Shown piece after piece: positions 21,735 through 33,716 of a stretch of 64,000 nucleotides of DNA. The stretch lies in NCBI GenBank assembly GCA_029718625.1, contig CM056380.1:104475893-104539892 (forward strand), in the 5' to 3' direction. The DNA comes from Synaphobranchus kaupii. Lineage: Eukaryota; Chordata; Actinopteri; Anguilliformes; Synaphobranchidae. Within the stretch, counting starts at the first letter, position 1. Each line of letters starts with the position of its first letter. The translations under genes were made by a program, and so were the position numbers. Below the pieces are notes generated by a model. The model did not search any database. It was not told where the DNA came from and saw only the letters and a program-made list of their open reading frames with translations.

Positions 21735-22183
21735 GGTTGGTGCTCCTCTGCTTTGATGCTCCGTATGTTGCTAAGTGGGTTTGATTGAAAAAGGCTGCTC
21801 CTCCACATGCCAGATCCAATACAAACAGAGCATCACTCTCACAAACTCTTCTGGAGAGGTTGCAGGTCCTTGTGGAACTTCTTCCCCATCTCTGCACGTA
21901 AGCATGATCCACCCACAGCAAGTGATACATTCTTATTGACAATCATGTGACTGTGACATTTCTTTATTTGACCCCTCCCTGCTGGAAGCTGGGCAACCAC
22001 GTGTGCTTATCAAGACTATATATAAAAGTATTGTGCCTATACTCAGGCTAGTATAACCAAGGCATTCTTTGATTGAATTCCCCAAGTTTTTCTGTATATG
22101 TACAAGAATGGCAGCAAATACACAAATAAACAAGGTAAGTCAGAATAAAATTACAATTTCTCTTCATTAAATACTTTACAGCA
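21735..22183 (+). promoter_or_regulatory. Duplicated promoter and first exon of the SAMHD1-like gene
   Basis: The stretch matches 43,526-44,083 just upstream of the main gene, apart from an insertion of roughly 90 bp in the latter. It keeps an E-box CACGTG (21,998-22,003), a TATA box TATATATAAAAG (22,017-22,028), an identical 9-codon first exon (22,108-22,134) and the gtaagt donor. The second exon is not found in the following 20 kb. It is either a dead fragment or an alternative promoter that could splice to exon 2 at 44,127. Confidence 0.75.
22108..22134 (+). pseudogene. Duplicate of coding exon 1 (SAMHD1-like)
   Basis: MAANTQINK followed by gtaagt is identical to 43,993-44,019. No exon 2 follows locally. 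It is called a pseudogene fragment by default; use as an alternative first exon is possible because reading phase and donor are intact. Confidence 0.65.
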
Positions 22184-23493
22184 AGAATAATACAGATATA
22201 AAAAATGGATGGCTCAGAACTTTCTCATGTTAAATTAGATAAATACTGAAGTCATGCTACTGGATACCAAGCAATAATGAGATTTTAATCATGCAAGTCT
22301 GGGTCCCTGGATACCTTTTGAGTCAAAACTCATTAAAAAGACATGTCAGATGTGCTAATACTATATCAAAGAAAGAAATATGGAAATAGACACAAGCGGA
22401 CATTGCAGAGTTCTAGTCTGAATAGGTTTAGGAAAAATGCAAGACCTTCAAGTATAAAAAGTTTGTTCCAAACAGTAGAAACGTAAATTGAGTATCAGGA
22501 AACCTTGCCTTGTTATCCTTTATAAAAACTGCCATAAGTATACTCAACTAATTCCCAGATAGTGTACTAATGCCAAACGCCCCCTAGCGGTCACGCCGGC
22601 GTGACGGAAATTATTACATTATACATTTCATTAATTTAATAATATATAATAAACTGCTCACCTCAATATTTTGATTAAATATCCTTAAGATATATCCATT
22701 CCTTCTGGGAAAGTGGTTTTTAAGCCCAAAACGTCGGGATAAAACTTCGTAAATAACGTTGGAAACTCGGACCTAATTCTCAAACATGTATTGCAGCTTG
22801 ATGTCACACCATAAACAATGTGCTGGTAAACTGTTCTGCTTAATTGTATTTCACAAAACTTTGGTTTGAAAAATCATTATACCTTTAGGCTTCAAGAAAA
22901 AATACTTTAAAACTTTCATACGGCTGTACATTATTTTTTTCCAATTTTAAACCGACTTGTGCTTTTTTGCACTTGATTACGACTCGTTCGGCTGTGTTCA
23001 CTTTGGCGTTGTGAAACTCAGCCAGTTTCTGGAGTACCAATCCCATGGCTTAGTATATGTTAGCCAGAGTAGTTTTGAACGTGCTTGCAGAGATTTATGC
23101 AAAACCGTCGTCAATTGGGTGTATTTCTTTGACTGATAGCACAATAGGCCTATCTGAAGTGGGAAAAACCGTCTTCCACCCGCCTCCACTCTGAGTATTA
23201 TTAGCTTTCCATTGGGTTTTAAAACTGTCTGTCAAATATTCCAGGAAATAGCCAAGACTCTTATCTTTGAAACAAGCCGGCTATTGAATACAATAGCCGT
23301 CGTAAAAAAGGAAATCGAGCCGTGCGTATGAGGAAGTGGCGAGCCACGCGTAATTATCGAACCAAAATGGCGCAGTGTTTTTACCTTGTAGCGTAGCTCG
23401 CTACATTCCGTTTAGCAAAGCACAATTAATTAGGTAAGGCCCGCAGTTACATTTTTTACTTTAGAGTATTTTTGATACAGTTTTTGTGTAGTT
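22184..23493. other. Unassigned; probably 5' region of the piggyBac-like element
   Basis: No coding region recognised. A CCCCCTAGCGGTCACGCCGG block at about 22,579 could be a transposon end, but no TTAA flanks it. AAAATGGCG near 23,364 resembles a start-proximal promoter motif for the exon at 23,494. Confidence 0.35.
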
Positions 23494-23633
23494 ATGTCGA
23501 GATTTTTGAGGCGTTTATCCGTGCACCAAGTGCTAGACGAACTGGATAAGCCAGAAGATGTTTTTGCCGAGGGAGACTCATCCTGTCTCAGTGACGCTGA
23601 ATCCACTGATGACCGAGATGATGTTGCTGACAT
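23494..23633 (+). CDS. Orphan first exon resembling a piggyBac transposase-derived (PGBD-like) protein
   Basis: An ATG opens a 46-codon frame ending at a consensus donor (gtaagt at 23,634). The peptide begins MSRFLRRLSVHQVLDELDK and then becomes strongly acidic (DAESTDDRDDVAD). A short basic/hydrophobic start followed by an acidic stretch is typical of the N-terminus of piggyBac-derived transposases in fish. The DDD catalytic domain was not found downstream; the following kilobases are filled with other transposons. Confidence is modest because the call rests on N-terminal character only. Confidence 0.4.
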
Positions 23634-24076
23634 GTAAGTTGTTTTATCATACTAACAGTGTTATGCTATAAACGCATTGAATTTCGCCATGGCAGGTAAC
23701 GTCGTTAGGGCTGGTGGTATTACCGATTTTTCGATATACCAGTGTGAATTCACGCAATGCCATGCGGGTTCGTAATTACATTGTCAACTGTATTTTATTG
23801 TTTTTCATACAATTAATATTACAAATTGCACATTCCAACGGTATGATACATAATTTATGAAGTAAACTTAGGGTGTATTGGTGTAAGCATCGAAGGAAAT
23901 TTAGCTGCAATGCGTGAATCCCTGTGTTTCTTCTGTGAAGCTAACTAACCTTATATACTTATGCATAAAATCGGTCCCTCTCAGCTAAATTAATATAGAT
24001 AGTATTGCCTTTACAGTGGCAAGCTAGCAAGCATCCCTGTGTTTTCCTGTCTGTTTATTATAGTTTATACGAGTAT
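23634..24076. other. Unassigned (intron-like)
   Basis: No gene or recognised repeat. Confidence 0.35.
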
Positions 24077-24285
24077 TAGGAATGGAAGTGTGGTGTTGCT
24101 GATTTGCCCACAGCTTACTGTGAACTACAGTCGACGTTCATTGCTAGGGATAGCTGCTACATTATGCGAAGGATGTGCTTTGCCTTGTCTGTTCTGTAGT
24201 GATCTTGATGTCTCTGTGCGCACTTACTGTACGTCGCTTTGGATAAAAGCGTCTGCTAAATAAATGTAATGTAATGCAAGCAAAA
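24077..24285 (+). mobile_element. Teleost MITE ending in the GTAATG signature, copy 1
   Basis: The copy includes CAGCTTACTGTGAACTACAG and ends with TACGTCGCTTTGGATAAAAG, CGTCTGCTAAATAAATGTAA and TGTAATG, a tail very common in teleost genomes. The same unit occurs inverted at 40,826-41,025 and truncated at 45,037-45,157. No coding capacity. Confidence 0.7.
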
Positions 24286-24926
24286 TTACAGGTAACAAGC
24301 AGCTAGCTATCTATTTGTGTCTGAGATTAGCTACTAAAACGATTTTTTTGAGTGTGAAATGGCTTCTGGAAGTGTTTAGTAAAGTCATTGTTCCACCTGA
24401 GTAAATTGTTCTGTATGCAGTACAGAAGGCTGTGCAGGTAAACAAAATGGTAATTTATGCATGGTATGAGGGAGAGAACATGATAACATGAGGGAGTACT
24501 TGTTGATTATTATTATTGTTGATTGTTGTTGTATAAGGGGGACTAATGAGTATATCAACATGGTGGACAATTCCATGGACAGGGTTAGTGGGATTTGTAA
24601 TGATGCAGATTGCTCTCCTGAGGGAATGTGTAGTCTAAATGGCTTCTGTATGAATGGTTAAATAATCTCTCCTCAACCTCCACCCCGATGTTTTGATCCT
24701 TTACCTTTTTTTGTTTTTAGTTCATTTTTTTTTAGCTTTTTGGACCCTGCCATTTTGTACTTTCTTTGTGTAAATACGGTAACTTCAGCAATTAGAGGCA
24801 AGGATCTTTTTATTTGTTACAGCAGGGGTGTTTTTATTTTTTATCTAGGAAACTGGTGGACTTTTGATTTTTTATCCACTGCACTTTTAGTAGTACACCT
24901 TAGTGCACTTGTATATAGTTGATATA
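24286..24926. other. Unassigned
   Basis: No gene seen. AT-rich with several short poly-T runs. Confidence 0.35.
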
Positions 24927-26093
24927 CAGTCAAGCCGGAAAGTCTCCCCACCCTTTCACCTTCTCCACGTTTTATTACGTTACAGACTTATACTACAATA
25001 GATTGAGTTCATTTTTTGCCTCAAACATCTACACACAACACCCCATAATGACAATGTGAAAAAAGTTTTTTTGAGATTTTAGCAAATTTATTAAAAATAA
25101 AAAAATGAAATTTCTCATTTACATAAGTATTCATACCCTTTGCTTTAACGTATTTTTAAAGTATCATATTTCATATTTGGTCGCATATCCTTTACATGCT
25201 GTTACTTCCTGAAGTCTGTGACCATCAACATCAAAAAACTGTCGATATCTTATTTTCAGGTACTGTTACAAGCGATACTATAACCTCTCTGCATTTGAAT
25301 GGATCTCTATGGAAATTGGGGGGTGAGACTAGATTCAGCTGTAAATTACACTGGTACAGTATGGAACACATGGCTGGCTAAATGGCTGTAAGTTATCAAG
25401 GGTCTGAGCTATCAAACGAGCCCCAAACCATCACTCTGTTGCCAGATATGGAGTAGATGTGGATGGATCACTTTAAGGGTTGTTTCTCCTGACTTTTTTC
25501 CCCATAGAGTTCTATAGGAAAATGAGTCCGGAGAAATAACCCTTGCAGTGATCCATCCACATCTACTCCATATCTGGCAACAGAGTGATGGTTTGGGGCT
25601 CGTTTGATAGCTCAGACCCTTGATAACTTACAGCCATTTAGCCAGCCATGTGTTCCATACTGTACCAGTGTAATTTACAGCTGAATCTAGTCTCACCCCC
25701 CAATTTCCATAGAGATCCATTCAAATGCAGAGAGGTTATAGTATCGCTTGTAACAGTACCTGAAAATAAGATATCGACAGTTTTTTGATGTTGATGGTCA
25801 CAGACTTCAGGAAGTAACAGCATGTAAAGGATATGCGACCAAATATGAAATATGATACTTTAAAAATACGTTAAAGCAAAGGGTATGAATACTTATGTAA
25901 ATGAGAAATTTAATTTTTTTATTTTTAATAAATTTGCTAAAATCTCAAAAAAACTTTTTTCACATTGTCATTATGGGGTGTTGTGTGTAGAATTTTGAGG
26001 GAAAAAATGAATTTAATCAATTTTGGAATATGTCTGTAACGTAATAAAACGTGGAGAAGGTGAAAGGGGTGGGGAGACTTTCCGGCTTGACTG
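24927..26093. mobile_element. Tc1/mariner-type foldback element (1.17-kb near-perfect palindrome)
   Basis: The ends are CAGTCAAGCCGGAAAGTCTC and its inverse, flanked by TA (24,925-24,926 and 26,094-26,095), the Tc1/mariner target duplication. The arms are about 560 bp each and meet near 25,510 with a short centre (TTTTCCCCATAGAGTTC). As a result the same 61-codon frame appears on both strands (25,196-25,381 plus; 25,638-25,823 minus). No transposase. Half of a related element lies at 55,725-56,416. Confidence 0.9.
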
Positions 26094-26095
26094 TA

Positions 26096-27363
26096 TGTTT
26101 GTCATGTATAAAGTTTTGCCTCCTAAAACCCAACCCCAACGTCCCTGTCATAGGAGGTGGCAACAGAATAAAGGACATGACTGGCAAGCATTAATGTGTA
26201 GGGAAGTTTCATACTATTCCCATTATTCATTTGAAAACCTGTTTGCACATTCCTGGACTCATTTCTGGCTAATGGGGCTCTGGTGAAATACACAAGATTC
26301 ACTGTGCTGCTACATGGGTTTTGACAGCTTTTTGTAACCTTGGGTAGTTAGTTGTGTAATATGCAGAACACCAAGAACACGTCTAAAAATGAACTTTTAT
26401 TGCCAATATTGACAAATTATCTCATTTTATTGTAAAAACCTAAAAAATAAATCATATTGAGACCTTTCTGGAACATTGCCATTTTTGGCACATTTGGCAC
26501 CATTTGGCACCATTTGGATAACGAAAAAGGTTCACCTGAAAAAAACCCTGTAAAATTTGAATGGTTTGAGATATTGACACCAGATTGTTACCAGAGGTAG
26601 GCAGCATATTGATGAATCAGATAGAGGAGTCATTTCCTTGATGGCATTTGTAGCTCCCCAGGTAAAAATTCTTAAACTTGAATGTAGGTACCCGTTTTTT
26701 AGTTTTTTTATATTTTCTGTACATAAATTGTTGTAGTTAAGTATCAAAAACTGGATTTCTATGAGTTCTCACTGCTTAGTCGTAATACTGCAGGTGTCTG
26801 CTTTAATAAAAGCCATGAACCATATTTGTACCATTTATAGTTTTTGAGATAACCACCTTTGTTTGTCACTAGTGAAAACAGGCAAAATTTGGCCTATTTT
26901 GCCCTCGGTAGAAAGAGGTTAAAGTTCACTTTCACTTTACCTTCCAGAAGTAAACTAAGCTCACTGATTAAAATATATTTATTGGTAAACACTGCAGTAG
27001 CATGTTTACCAATTAGTGCTTCTAGTCATTAAAAAGTGAACTACAGTAAGCTGGAGGAACGTTAAGCATAAGTATACTAACATGAGGCATTTTCCTCCAA
27101 ATACAGTACATACAAATAAGTCATTTATAAATGGTATACTTACTGTTTCTCCAACAGATAATTACAGGTTTATACCTAGGCTTGTGTCATGGATCTGGGC
27201 TGGGCTGTGCAGCAGGTACAGCACAATTTTAACTTTTAACCTTAAGATGCAGTGCAGCCCAGCTTTTTTGTGCTGTTGATGGGTAATACAGGAGGACTGG
27301 TGTGATGCATGAAACACAGGCATGCAGGATAATAACCTTTACAACTAAAAAAGGATTTAAAGG
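26096..27363. other. Mostly unassigned; possible piggyBac right end at about 26,900-26,925
   Basis: CCCTCGGTAGAAAGAGG is followed by TTAA at about 26,922. This could be the 3' end of the piggyBac-like element whose exon lies at 23,494, but no matching left end was found. The rest shows no gene. Confidence 0.3.
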
Positions 27364-28440
27364 GCTCTATTTTCCGGCTGGCGCATGGCGGGTGGCGAGC
27401 CAGCGCATTGGCGAAGTAACATTTTTGGCATGTATTTTCACGCTTCTTAAGGTTGGTTCTCACCAAATCCGGCGAGGTGCATCGGTTGGACGCATTCTAT
27501 TCATTTTCTATGGAGAGGATGCGATGCGATCGCGTGGTGCATGATGGATGTGGAGTGGCGACTGTAGGTGGATTCTCACCAAATCCGGCGACGATGCATG
27601 GGGACCCACAGGAACCCCAAACTGTGCGTTTGGTGGGCGGTGCTATTAGACGGGTTCAGTAGCCTACGTAGGAACATTAACGACACCTGATTGGTTAGAC
27701 ATATTTTGCCTGCGTTTTCAAACCAGAACAATATGACGGCCTGTTAATAACTTTCTTTTATACCACTTAAATGGTCCACTAAAAATACGTTTCTGAAAAC
27801 ATTTGAGGCGAGAAATAATCTATGCAGTTGCTAATTCTTGATTAATATTTGATCTAAAACGCCTACTTTGACCGTTTGATCCAAGTTTCACGAGCAACTG
27901 CAGACACATTCATTTGCCTAAAGTAGGTTTGGAATCTATCCTATTCAAATTCCATACAGTCGCCACGCCACATCCATCATGCACCGCGCGATCGCATCCT
28001 CTCCATAGAAAATGAATATAATGTGTCCGATCGATGTACCTCGCCGGATTTGGTGAGAATGCACCTTGTGTGGTACGTTCGCCGGTTCTGAATTTGAATA
28101 GAATAGGATAGATGCATCCGCCGTTGCTTGCAAAACTCTGGTCAAACGGTCAAAATAGGTGTTTTAGATCAAATATGAATCAAGATTTAGCAACCGCATA
28201 GCTTATTTCTCACCTCAAATGTTTTCAGAAACATAGTTTAGTGGACTGTTTTGGTGGGATAAAAGAAAGTTTATTAACAGGTCGCCTTATTGTTCTGGTT
28301 TGAAAATGGAGGCAAAATACATCTAACCAATCAGGTGATGTTAATGTTCCCTGGTAGGCTACTGAACCCGTCTAATAGCACCGCCCACCAAACACACAGT
28401 TTTGGGGTCCGGCGCGTCCCCATGCGTTGTCGCCGGATAG
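27364..28440. mobile_element. Foldback element, Harbinger-like left end
   Basis: It starts GGGCTCTATTTTCCGG, like the Harbinger end at 53,595. Two nested inverted pairs follow: CTCACCAAATCCGGCGAGGT with the phrase CTATGGAGAGGATGCGAT (27,454-27,545), inverted at 27,960-28,065; and an arm of about 340 bp from 27,590, inverted at 28,090-28,440 (shared phrases TAGACGGGTTCAGTAG, GGTGGGCGGTGCTATTAGAC). Part of the arm recurs at 51,530-51,720. No transposase. Confidence 0.65.
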
Positions 28441-28506
28441 TAAAGATATCAGTTATAATCATTTATAGAAACATAGTTGGTCGATAAACATAAAGTTTTC
28501 ATAAAG

Positions 28507-28700
28507 CAGGGCTGCCCAATACTCTTCCTGGAGATCTACCGTCCTGTAGGTTTTCACTCCAACCCTAACAAAGCAAACCTCATTCAACAGCTATAGAGAA
28601 TTGTTGAGCTGCTCATTAATAGAATCAGGTGCGCCAAATTAGGGTTGATATGAAAACCCACAGGACGGTAGATATCCAGGAACAGGGTTGGGCAGCCCTG
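28507..28700. mobile_element. 194-bp MITE with CAGGGCTGCCCAA ends
   Basis: Left end CAGGGCTGCCCAA and right end TTGGGCAGCCCTG are exact inverse copies. The arms continue imperfectly (ATCTACCGTCCTGTAGGTTT). Flanks TCATAAAG and ATATAAAG are a possible 8-bp hAT-type duplication with two mismatches. Confidence 0.75.
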
Positions 28701-29640
28701 ATATAAAGTATAGAAAAGGTATCGTATCGAATTAAGGGTATCGGTTTTGGTATCGCTATCGAAAAATTTCGAACGATACCCAACCCTAGATAAGAGTACA
28801 TTGCGATTCGCGCTTGCACTGCCCGCCAGATGAGACCATGTTTACGGCACAAATCGCACCACAGCGTATGGCGAGTTGCTCATTTCGGGGCTTTCCCCAA
28901 TGCGTGCATGATCATAACCTATTCAAAAGCCAATCAACCAATCCCCCAAGCAGGAACAAATTATACTTTGCATTTATTGCTCATTGTCTTCTTTCTGTTT
29001 TTAATTGCTTATGGCTGTTATTATTCTGCATTGTGGTCCCAGGGGTACTGTATTCTTTCTTACACCCAACTGTAATAAGAAAAGTGGCAGCTGCTGACCA
29101 AAATTTTTGGTGAAGCAAACCCCAAACACCCCCCCCCCCCCACTGTTCACTTTAAATTTACAGTAAATTTCTGGCTACTAACTGCATTACTCTCACAGTA
29201 ATGTCCGTATCGTATTATCAGTAAATCTTTATGAAATGATAACTGTGTGCTGCAATTTCAGTCAACCTGACCATGGAATTACTGTGATATGCTGCTGTAG
29301 AATTACAGTAATCACCTGTATTTTGACATATCAATTGTAATAGTGCAACTCAGTAGTCAGTAATTTACTGTAGATTTACACTTCTGGAAAGTTGACATTT
29401 TAACTGTCATGTCACCACACCTATAAAAACAGACAACATTTGAATTGGGTAAATTAAAATGAAAACAAAGACAATATACATTTAACATATTTATTCAGCA
29501 GTTTTTCAAGAGTAAATATGCAGAGTATCTCAAGTGCAATTGCATATTTTAAGTGCAAATACTGGGCAAAAACATTTCATAGGCAGTTTAAATGTTATTT
29601 AATAAAAATTTAAATATCAACTTAAGTGTACAATTTGTAC
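28701..29640. other. Unassigned, with a poly-C run
   Basis: A run of 13 C lies near 29,129-29,141. From about 29,145 to 29,400 there are repeated TTACAGTAA-type phrases in both orientations, as in common fish MITEs. No gene. Confidence 0.4.
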
Positions 29641-29655
29641 TGCTTGTGAGTGACA

Positions 29656-30830
29656 CAAGATAGCTGAGCTGGACTTGATGAGGGCTGAGCTGGACCTGAA
29701 GAAGGCTGCTTGTGAGTGGCACAGGAGGGCTGAGCTGGACTTGAGGAGGGCTGCTGGTGAGTGACACAGGAGGGCTGAGCTGGACCAGAGGAGGGCTGAG
29801 CTGGACCAGAGGAAGGCTGAGTTGGACTTGAGGAGGGCTGCTTGTGAGTGGCACAGGAGGGCTGAGCTGGACTTGAGGAGGGCTGCTGGTGAGTGACACA
29901 GGAGGGCTGAGCTGAACCTGAGGAGGGCTGCTGGGTGAGTGACACAGGAGGGCTGAGCTGGACCTGAGGAGGGCTGCTTGTGAGTGACACAGGAGAGCTG
30001 AGCTGGACTTGAGGAGGGCTGCTTGTGAGTGACACAGGAGGACTGAGCTAGACCTGAGGAGGGCTGAGCTGGACTTGAGGAGGGCTGCTGGTGAGTGGCA
30101 CAGGAGGGCTGAGCTGGACCTGAGTAGGGCTGCTGTTTGTGAGTGGCACAGGAGGGCTGAGCTGGACTTGATGAGGGCTGAGCTGGACCTGAGGAGGGCT
30201 GCTTGTGAGTGGCACAGGAGGGCTGAGCTGGACTTGAGGAGTGCTGCTTGTGAGTGACACAGGAGGGCTGAGCTTGACCTGAGTAGGGCTGCTGTTTGTG
30301 AGTGGCACAGGAGGGCTGAGCTGGACCTGAGGAGGGCTGAGCTGGACTTAATGAGGGCTGAGCTGGACCTGAGGAGTGCTGCTTGTGAGTGGCACAGGAG
30401 GGCTGAGCTGGACTTGATGAGGGCTGAGCTGGACCTGAGGAGGGCTGCTTGTGAGTGGCACAGGAGGGCTGAGCTGGACTTGAGGAGTGCTGCTTGTGAG
30501 TGACACAGGAGGGCTGAGCTTGACCTGAGGAGGGCTGAGCTGGACTTGAGGAGGGCTGAGCTAGACCTGAGGAGGGCTGAGCTGGACTTGAAGAGGGCTG
30601 CTTGTGAGTGACTCAGGAGGGCTGAGCTAGACCTGAGGAGGGCTGCTTGTGAGTGGCACAGGAGGGCTGAGCTGGACTTGAGGAGTGCTGCTTGTGAGTG
30701 ACACAGGAGGGCTGAGCTGGACCTGAGGAGGGCTGAGCTGGACTTGAGGAGGGCTGCTGGTGAGTGGCACAGGAGGGCTGAGCCGAACTTGAGGAGGGCT
30801 GCTGTTAGTGAAACAGGCAAGCTGAGCTGG
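29656..30830 (-). repeat. Minisatellite of 21-bp and 24-bp units, open in several frames
   Basis: Two related units alternate irregularly: GGCTGAGCTGGACCTGAGGAG (one unit, 21 bp) and a 24-bp unit starting GGCTGCTTGTGAGTG and ending CACAGGAG. Both lengths are multiples of three, so long frames stay open, including 410 codons on the minus strand (29,588-30,820) reading SSALLCHSQAALL-like repeats. No splice context, signal or domain supports a protein. I treat it as a noncoding array. Confidence 0.85.
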
Positions 30831-31659
30831 ACTTCTGAGCTCGCTCCACAAGATAGGAAAGCTAAGCTGGCCTATCTAGGCTACACCGTTTTCCTTCCCT
30901 TTCCCTTTCATTTTAGTTCATTTTCCAAATCTGACACTTCTCATCTCCTGATGACATCCTTTCTTACTGACGGCTTTCCTCACCTTCTGACGATCATGCT
31001 ATTTTACTACAAAATGCAAAATACAAAAAATGATTAATATGGTTATAACTATTCGCTAAATTATCTCTATGCTAACCCACAATTGGATAGACTGTCCTCA
31101 AGTTGTGAATGGTTGAAAGCATTACCTGAACAAAGCCAATAGGGTTTAATAAACAAATTATGAAATAGCCGCGCATTGTCAAAATGGGTCAGACCCAGAC
31201 GCATTAAGTAGGCTAATCAATGTTACTGTTGCGAATACAGTGGAATTCTGAAGCCGCGGGACCCGCCAAGTTTGAAACTAAGACGGTTAGCACGTATGGC
31301 GTTTTGGGAGTACATATTTAATTAAATACAACACGCCATAACAATATATGTGAGTAAATGTGTAGAGTATATTAGTTTTCCTGTACGAATACCACAAAAT
31401 ATCGGTTCTTGTTGTTGAAAAAATAAGGATAACGGTATCCTAAAAGCAGCACAGATGATGTGTTTCCGTCCAACGAGAGTGATTACACGGAAGTGAAACG
31501 GGCTAATTTAAAAAATAATTTTAAAGCGAACAAACGTCCTTTTTCTGACAAGCTAGCGATTTATATATTGTTATTTGATTATATTGTAGCATTTAGGACA
31601 ATATACATGAAAAATAAACTGGCAAAATATGTTTTCTGAAAAATCACAAAAACGGGTTT
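30831..31659. other. Unassigned
   Basis: No gene recognised. It may include the 3' half of the hAT element whose transposase remnant follows on the minus strand. Confidence 0.35.
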
Positions 31660-31669
31660 GACCTCCCTA

Positions 31670-32257
31670 CCTGTAGTTTCCTCTGTTATCAGAATTTTCA
31701 CTCTCGTCATGCCCCCTAAATGCCAGCTCCCGACGACCAAGAATGCAATCGCATCAACCAACCTCCTGAGAATGTCACGATTTTTCCGCACCATTTCATT
31801 GTGCTTTGCTAATTGGATACGTGCACAAATCAATTAAATGCTCGATTCTCACATTTCCCAAAAGACTCAACTGCACGGTTGCACTGACATGCTCCTTCGA
31901 TTTCGCATGAATCTTAACAGACCTGTCGAAATTACATAAATCCTCAAAGCCATCTCTCACAAAATTTGAACATACATCTCCTGCAGCAGCGCACTTAAAC
32001 AAGACACATGGCCAGCAATACATGCGGTTCGTTAGCAAGCTACCAGTTAGCCACTCCACCTTGTCATACCGTGATACTTTAAAACTCCGACTCACCGAGC
32101 CCACTCGCTGGACCAAATTGATAGGAGGCTTCGGTCTTCCCTCGGCCTTCACTCGCAGTTTTTGACTGAGTGTGTCACTCACAACGACTGAAAAGAATCC
32201 CGCAGAATCCGATCCAGGATGTTTGTCGTTACATTCGCAGATTCCATTTTCTTCCAA
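31670..32257 (-). pseudogene. hAT transposase N-terminal part (TTF-type zinc finger), frameshifted
   Basis: From 32,257 downwards the frame reads a region with GRPKPPINLVQ, then YDKVEWLTGS, RMYCWPCVLF and FEDLCNFDRSVKIHAKSKEH. This is the cysteine/histidine pattern of the TTF-type zinc finger in ZMYM1-like hAT transposases. The conserved continuation (KHNEMVRKNRDILRRLVDAI, 31,700-31,800) sits in a second frame. The next conserved stretch, with RELAFRGHDES, sits in a third, ending at a gtaggg donor-like site near 31,672. Two frameshifts within about 120 bases mean this copy cannot make the full protein. No catalytic RNase H-like domain was seen downstream. Confidence 0.7.
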
Positions 32258-33701
32258 CTGGAGCCAAATTAAATGGAAAAAGCTACCTTTTCAAAAAGTG
32301 AGCTAGTTTTGGCTAACGTCAGCTAGCTAAATCACGTTAGCAATTAGCTAGCTAGCTAGCTGAGGTAAAAAAAATTATTGAGGTCGCCTAATGATAAAAA
32401 AGATAACGCTACAACACCGATACAATTTCTAACTATTTACAATATATACAAATCACCGCCGACAACGCCACAACCATAAAAATTGAATAAATTTAATAAA
32501 TCGCTCTCTCTCTCTCTCCAATACAGTAACACTAACGTCTCTACTACCAACAGGGAAAATTGGCGGGTAGGATGATTATATCTTGCTGGACAAATTAACT
32601 CCTGTTCTGTATGGTTAGACATTATGTCAATCATCAGGACGAGAACGAGCACAAGAACACGCATGATTGAAATACATGAAATACATACATGGGCTCAAGA
32701 ACGCGTCATAATCCACAATTATCCAATCATATTTTATAAAGCCCCCCATTGATTTCCAATGGTCTAGTGAAGCAGTCAGACACAGTGCTTCACTGAAGTT
32801 CCTTTTAAAGGTCTAAGAGTGGCGCTGTTTTTCACGATACAAGGCACATTTTTGAATCGAGGGACTTTTTTTTTAGCTTCACAAGGGAAATGGTAGTTGT
32901 GATGATAATTCAATATTAAATAAAGATGTGTTGTGTGTGCTATGCATATTCTTTTCTTTATTTTATTTTTTTGGGTGAAGCACTGCTTCACCTGTTGTCT
33001 TAGAGAAACCTCCTCTGTGTACAATACACGTTGCCACATTGATAAATTTAACATTTCCTGAAACCTTGGGATGTCAACATTATCATACCAAAATTATGTG
33101 TAGCTGAAATACTTTTGGAGGCAAAAGTATTGTATATTTAGGCATAAAAATTAAAAGTGTGTGGTCAGGAAATTAATAGAAAAAGGTAAAAGAATGATAG
33201 GAGTTGGTGCATTATGACCCATACATAAATACGCATAATAGTACCATTAATTTACAGACATTATTTACAGTGTAGTTTCAACAGAGGAAAAATACCACAA
33301 GGCGAATTAGAAAAATACATTACTTTATTCAACAGTTCATACTCATATCATGGCATGGCATATGCAGCAAAGGTAAAAAATCTACAGGGTATTTGGGAAG
33401 CAAAATAGTATGCAGGAAAAACATAGATGAGTCGTAGGGCATAGATAGTTTTATACAAACTGAATACCAAGCACTTCAAATGGTGCAGGGCAGCTGGGCC
33501 ACAGCATACAGCATGCTACGGTTTCAAAACACAATTTAGACAGGGTGGGCACTAAATACACCATGGTACTCCAAATGATGTGAGGCAGATATAGCCAAAG
33601 GTAATGCACAGGGGTTGACATTTTGAGAGTCACTGGCCCCTTTGTATAGAACAACAGAGGGTGATGCCAAAGGGTAGAGGTTGTAATTCAAGGAAAATAT
33701 C
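32258..33701. other. Unassigned
   Basis: A short CT repeat lies near 32,505-32,518. No gene recognised; part may be the 5' region of the hAT remnant. Confidence 0.35.
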
Positions 33702-33716
33702 AAAATCATGTCATTC

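Noticed and set aside
21679..21942. 87-codon minus-strand frame with a related frame at 43,515-43,829
   Set aside because: The similarity comes from the duplicated promoter DNA. The frame runs opposite to the gene and its ends differ between copies.
22579..22620. Possible piggyBac left end (CCCCCTAGCGGTCACGCC)
   Set aside because: No adjoining TTAA, and it is not the inverse of the possible right end at about 26,900-26,925.
25196..25381. 61-codon frame found several times (also 25,638-25,823 and 55,961-56,146)
   Set aside because: It is part of the arms of foldback Tc1 elements and does not match any transposase.
29588..30820. 410-codon open frame on the minus strand
   Set aside because: It is produced by a minisatellite with 21- and 24-bp units. 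Other frames are also open, and there is no domain, signal or splice context.
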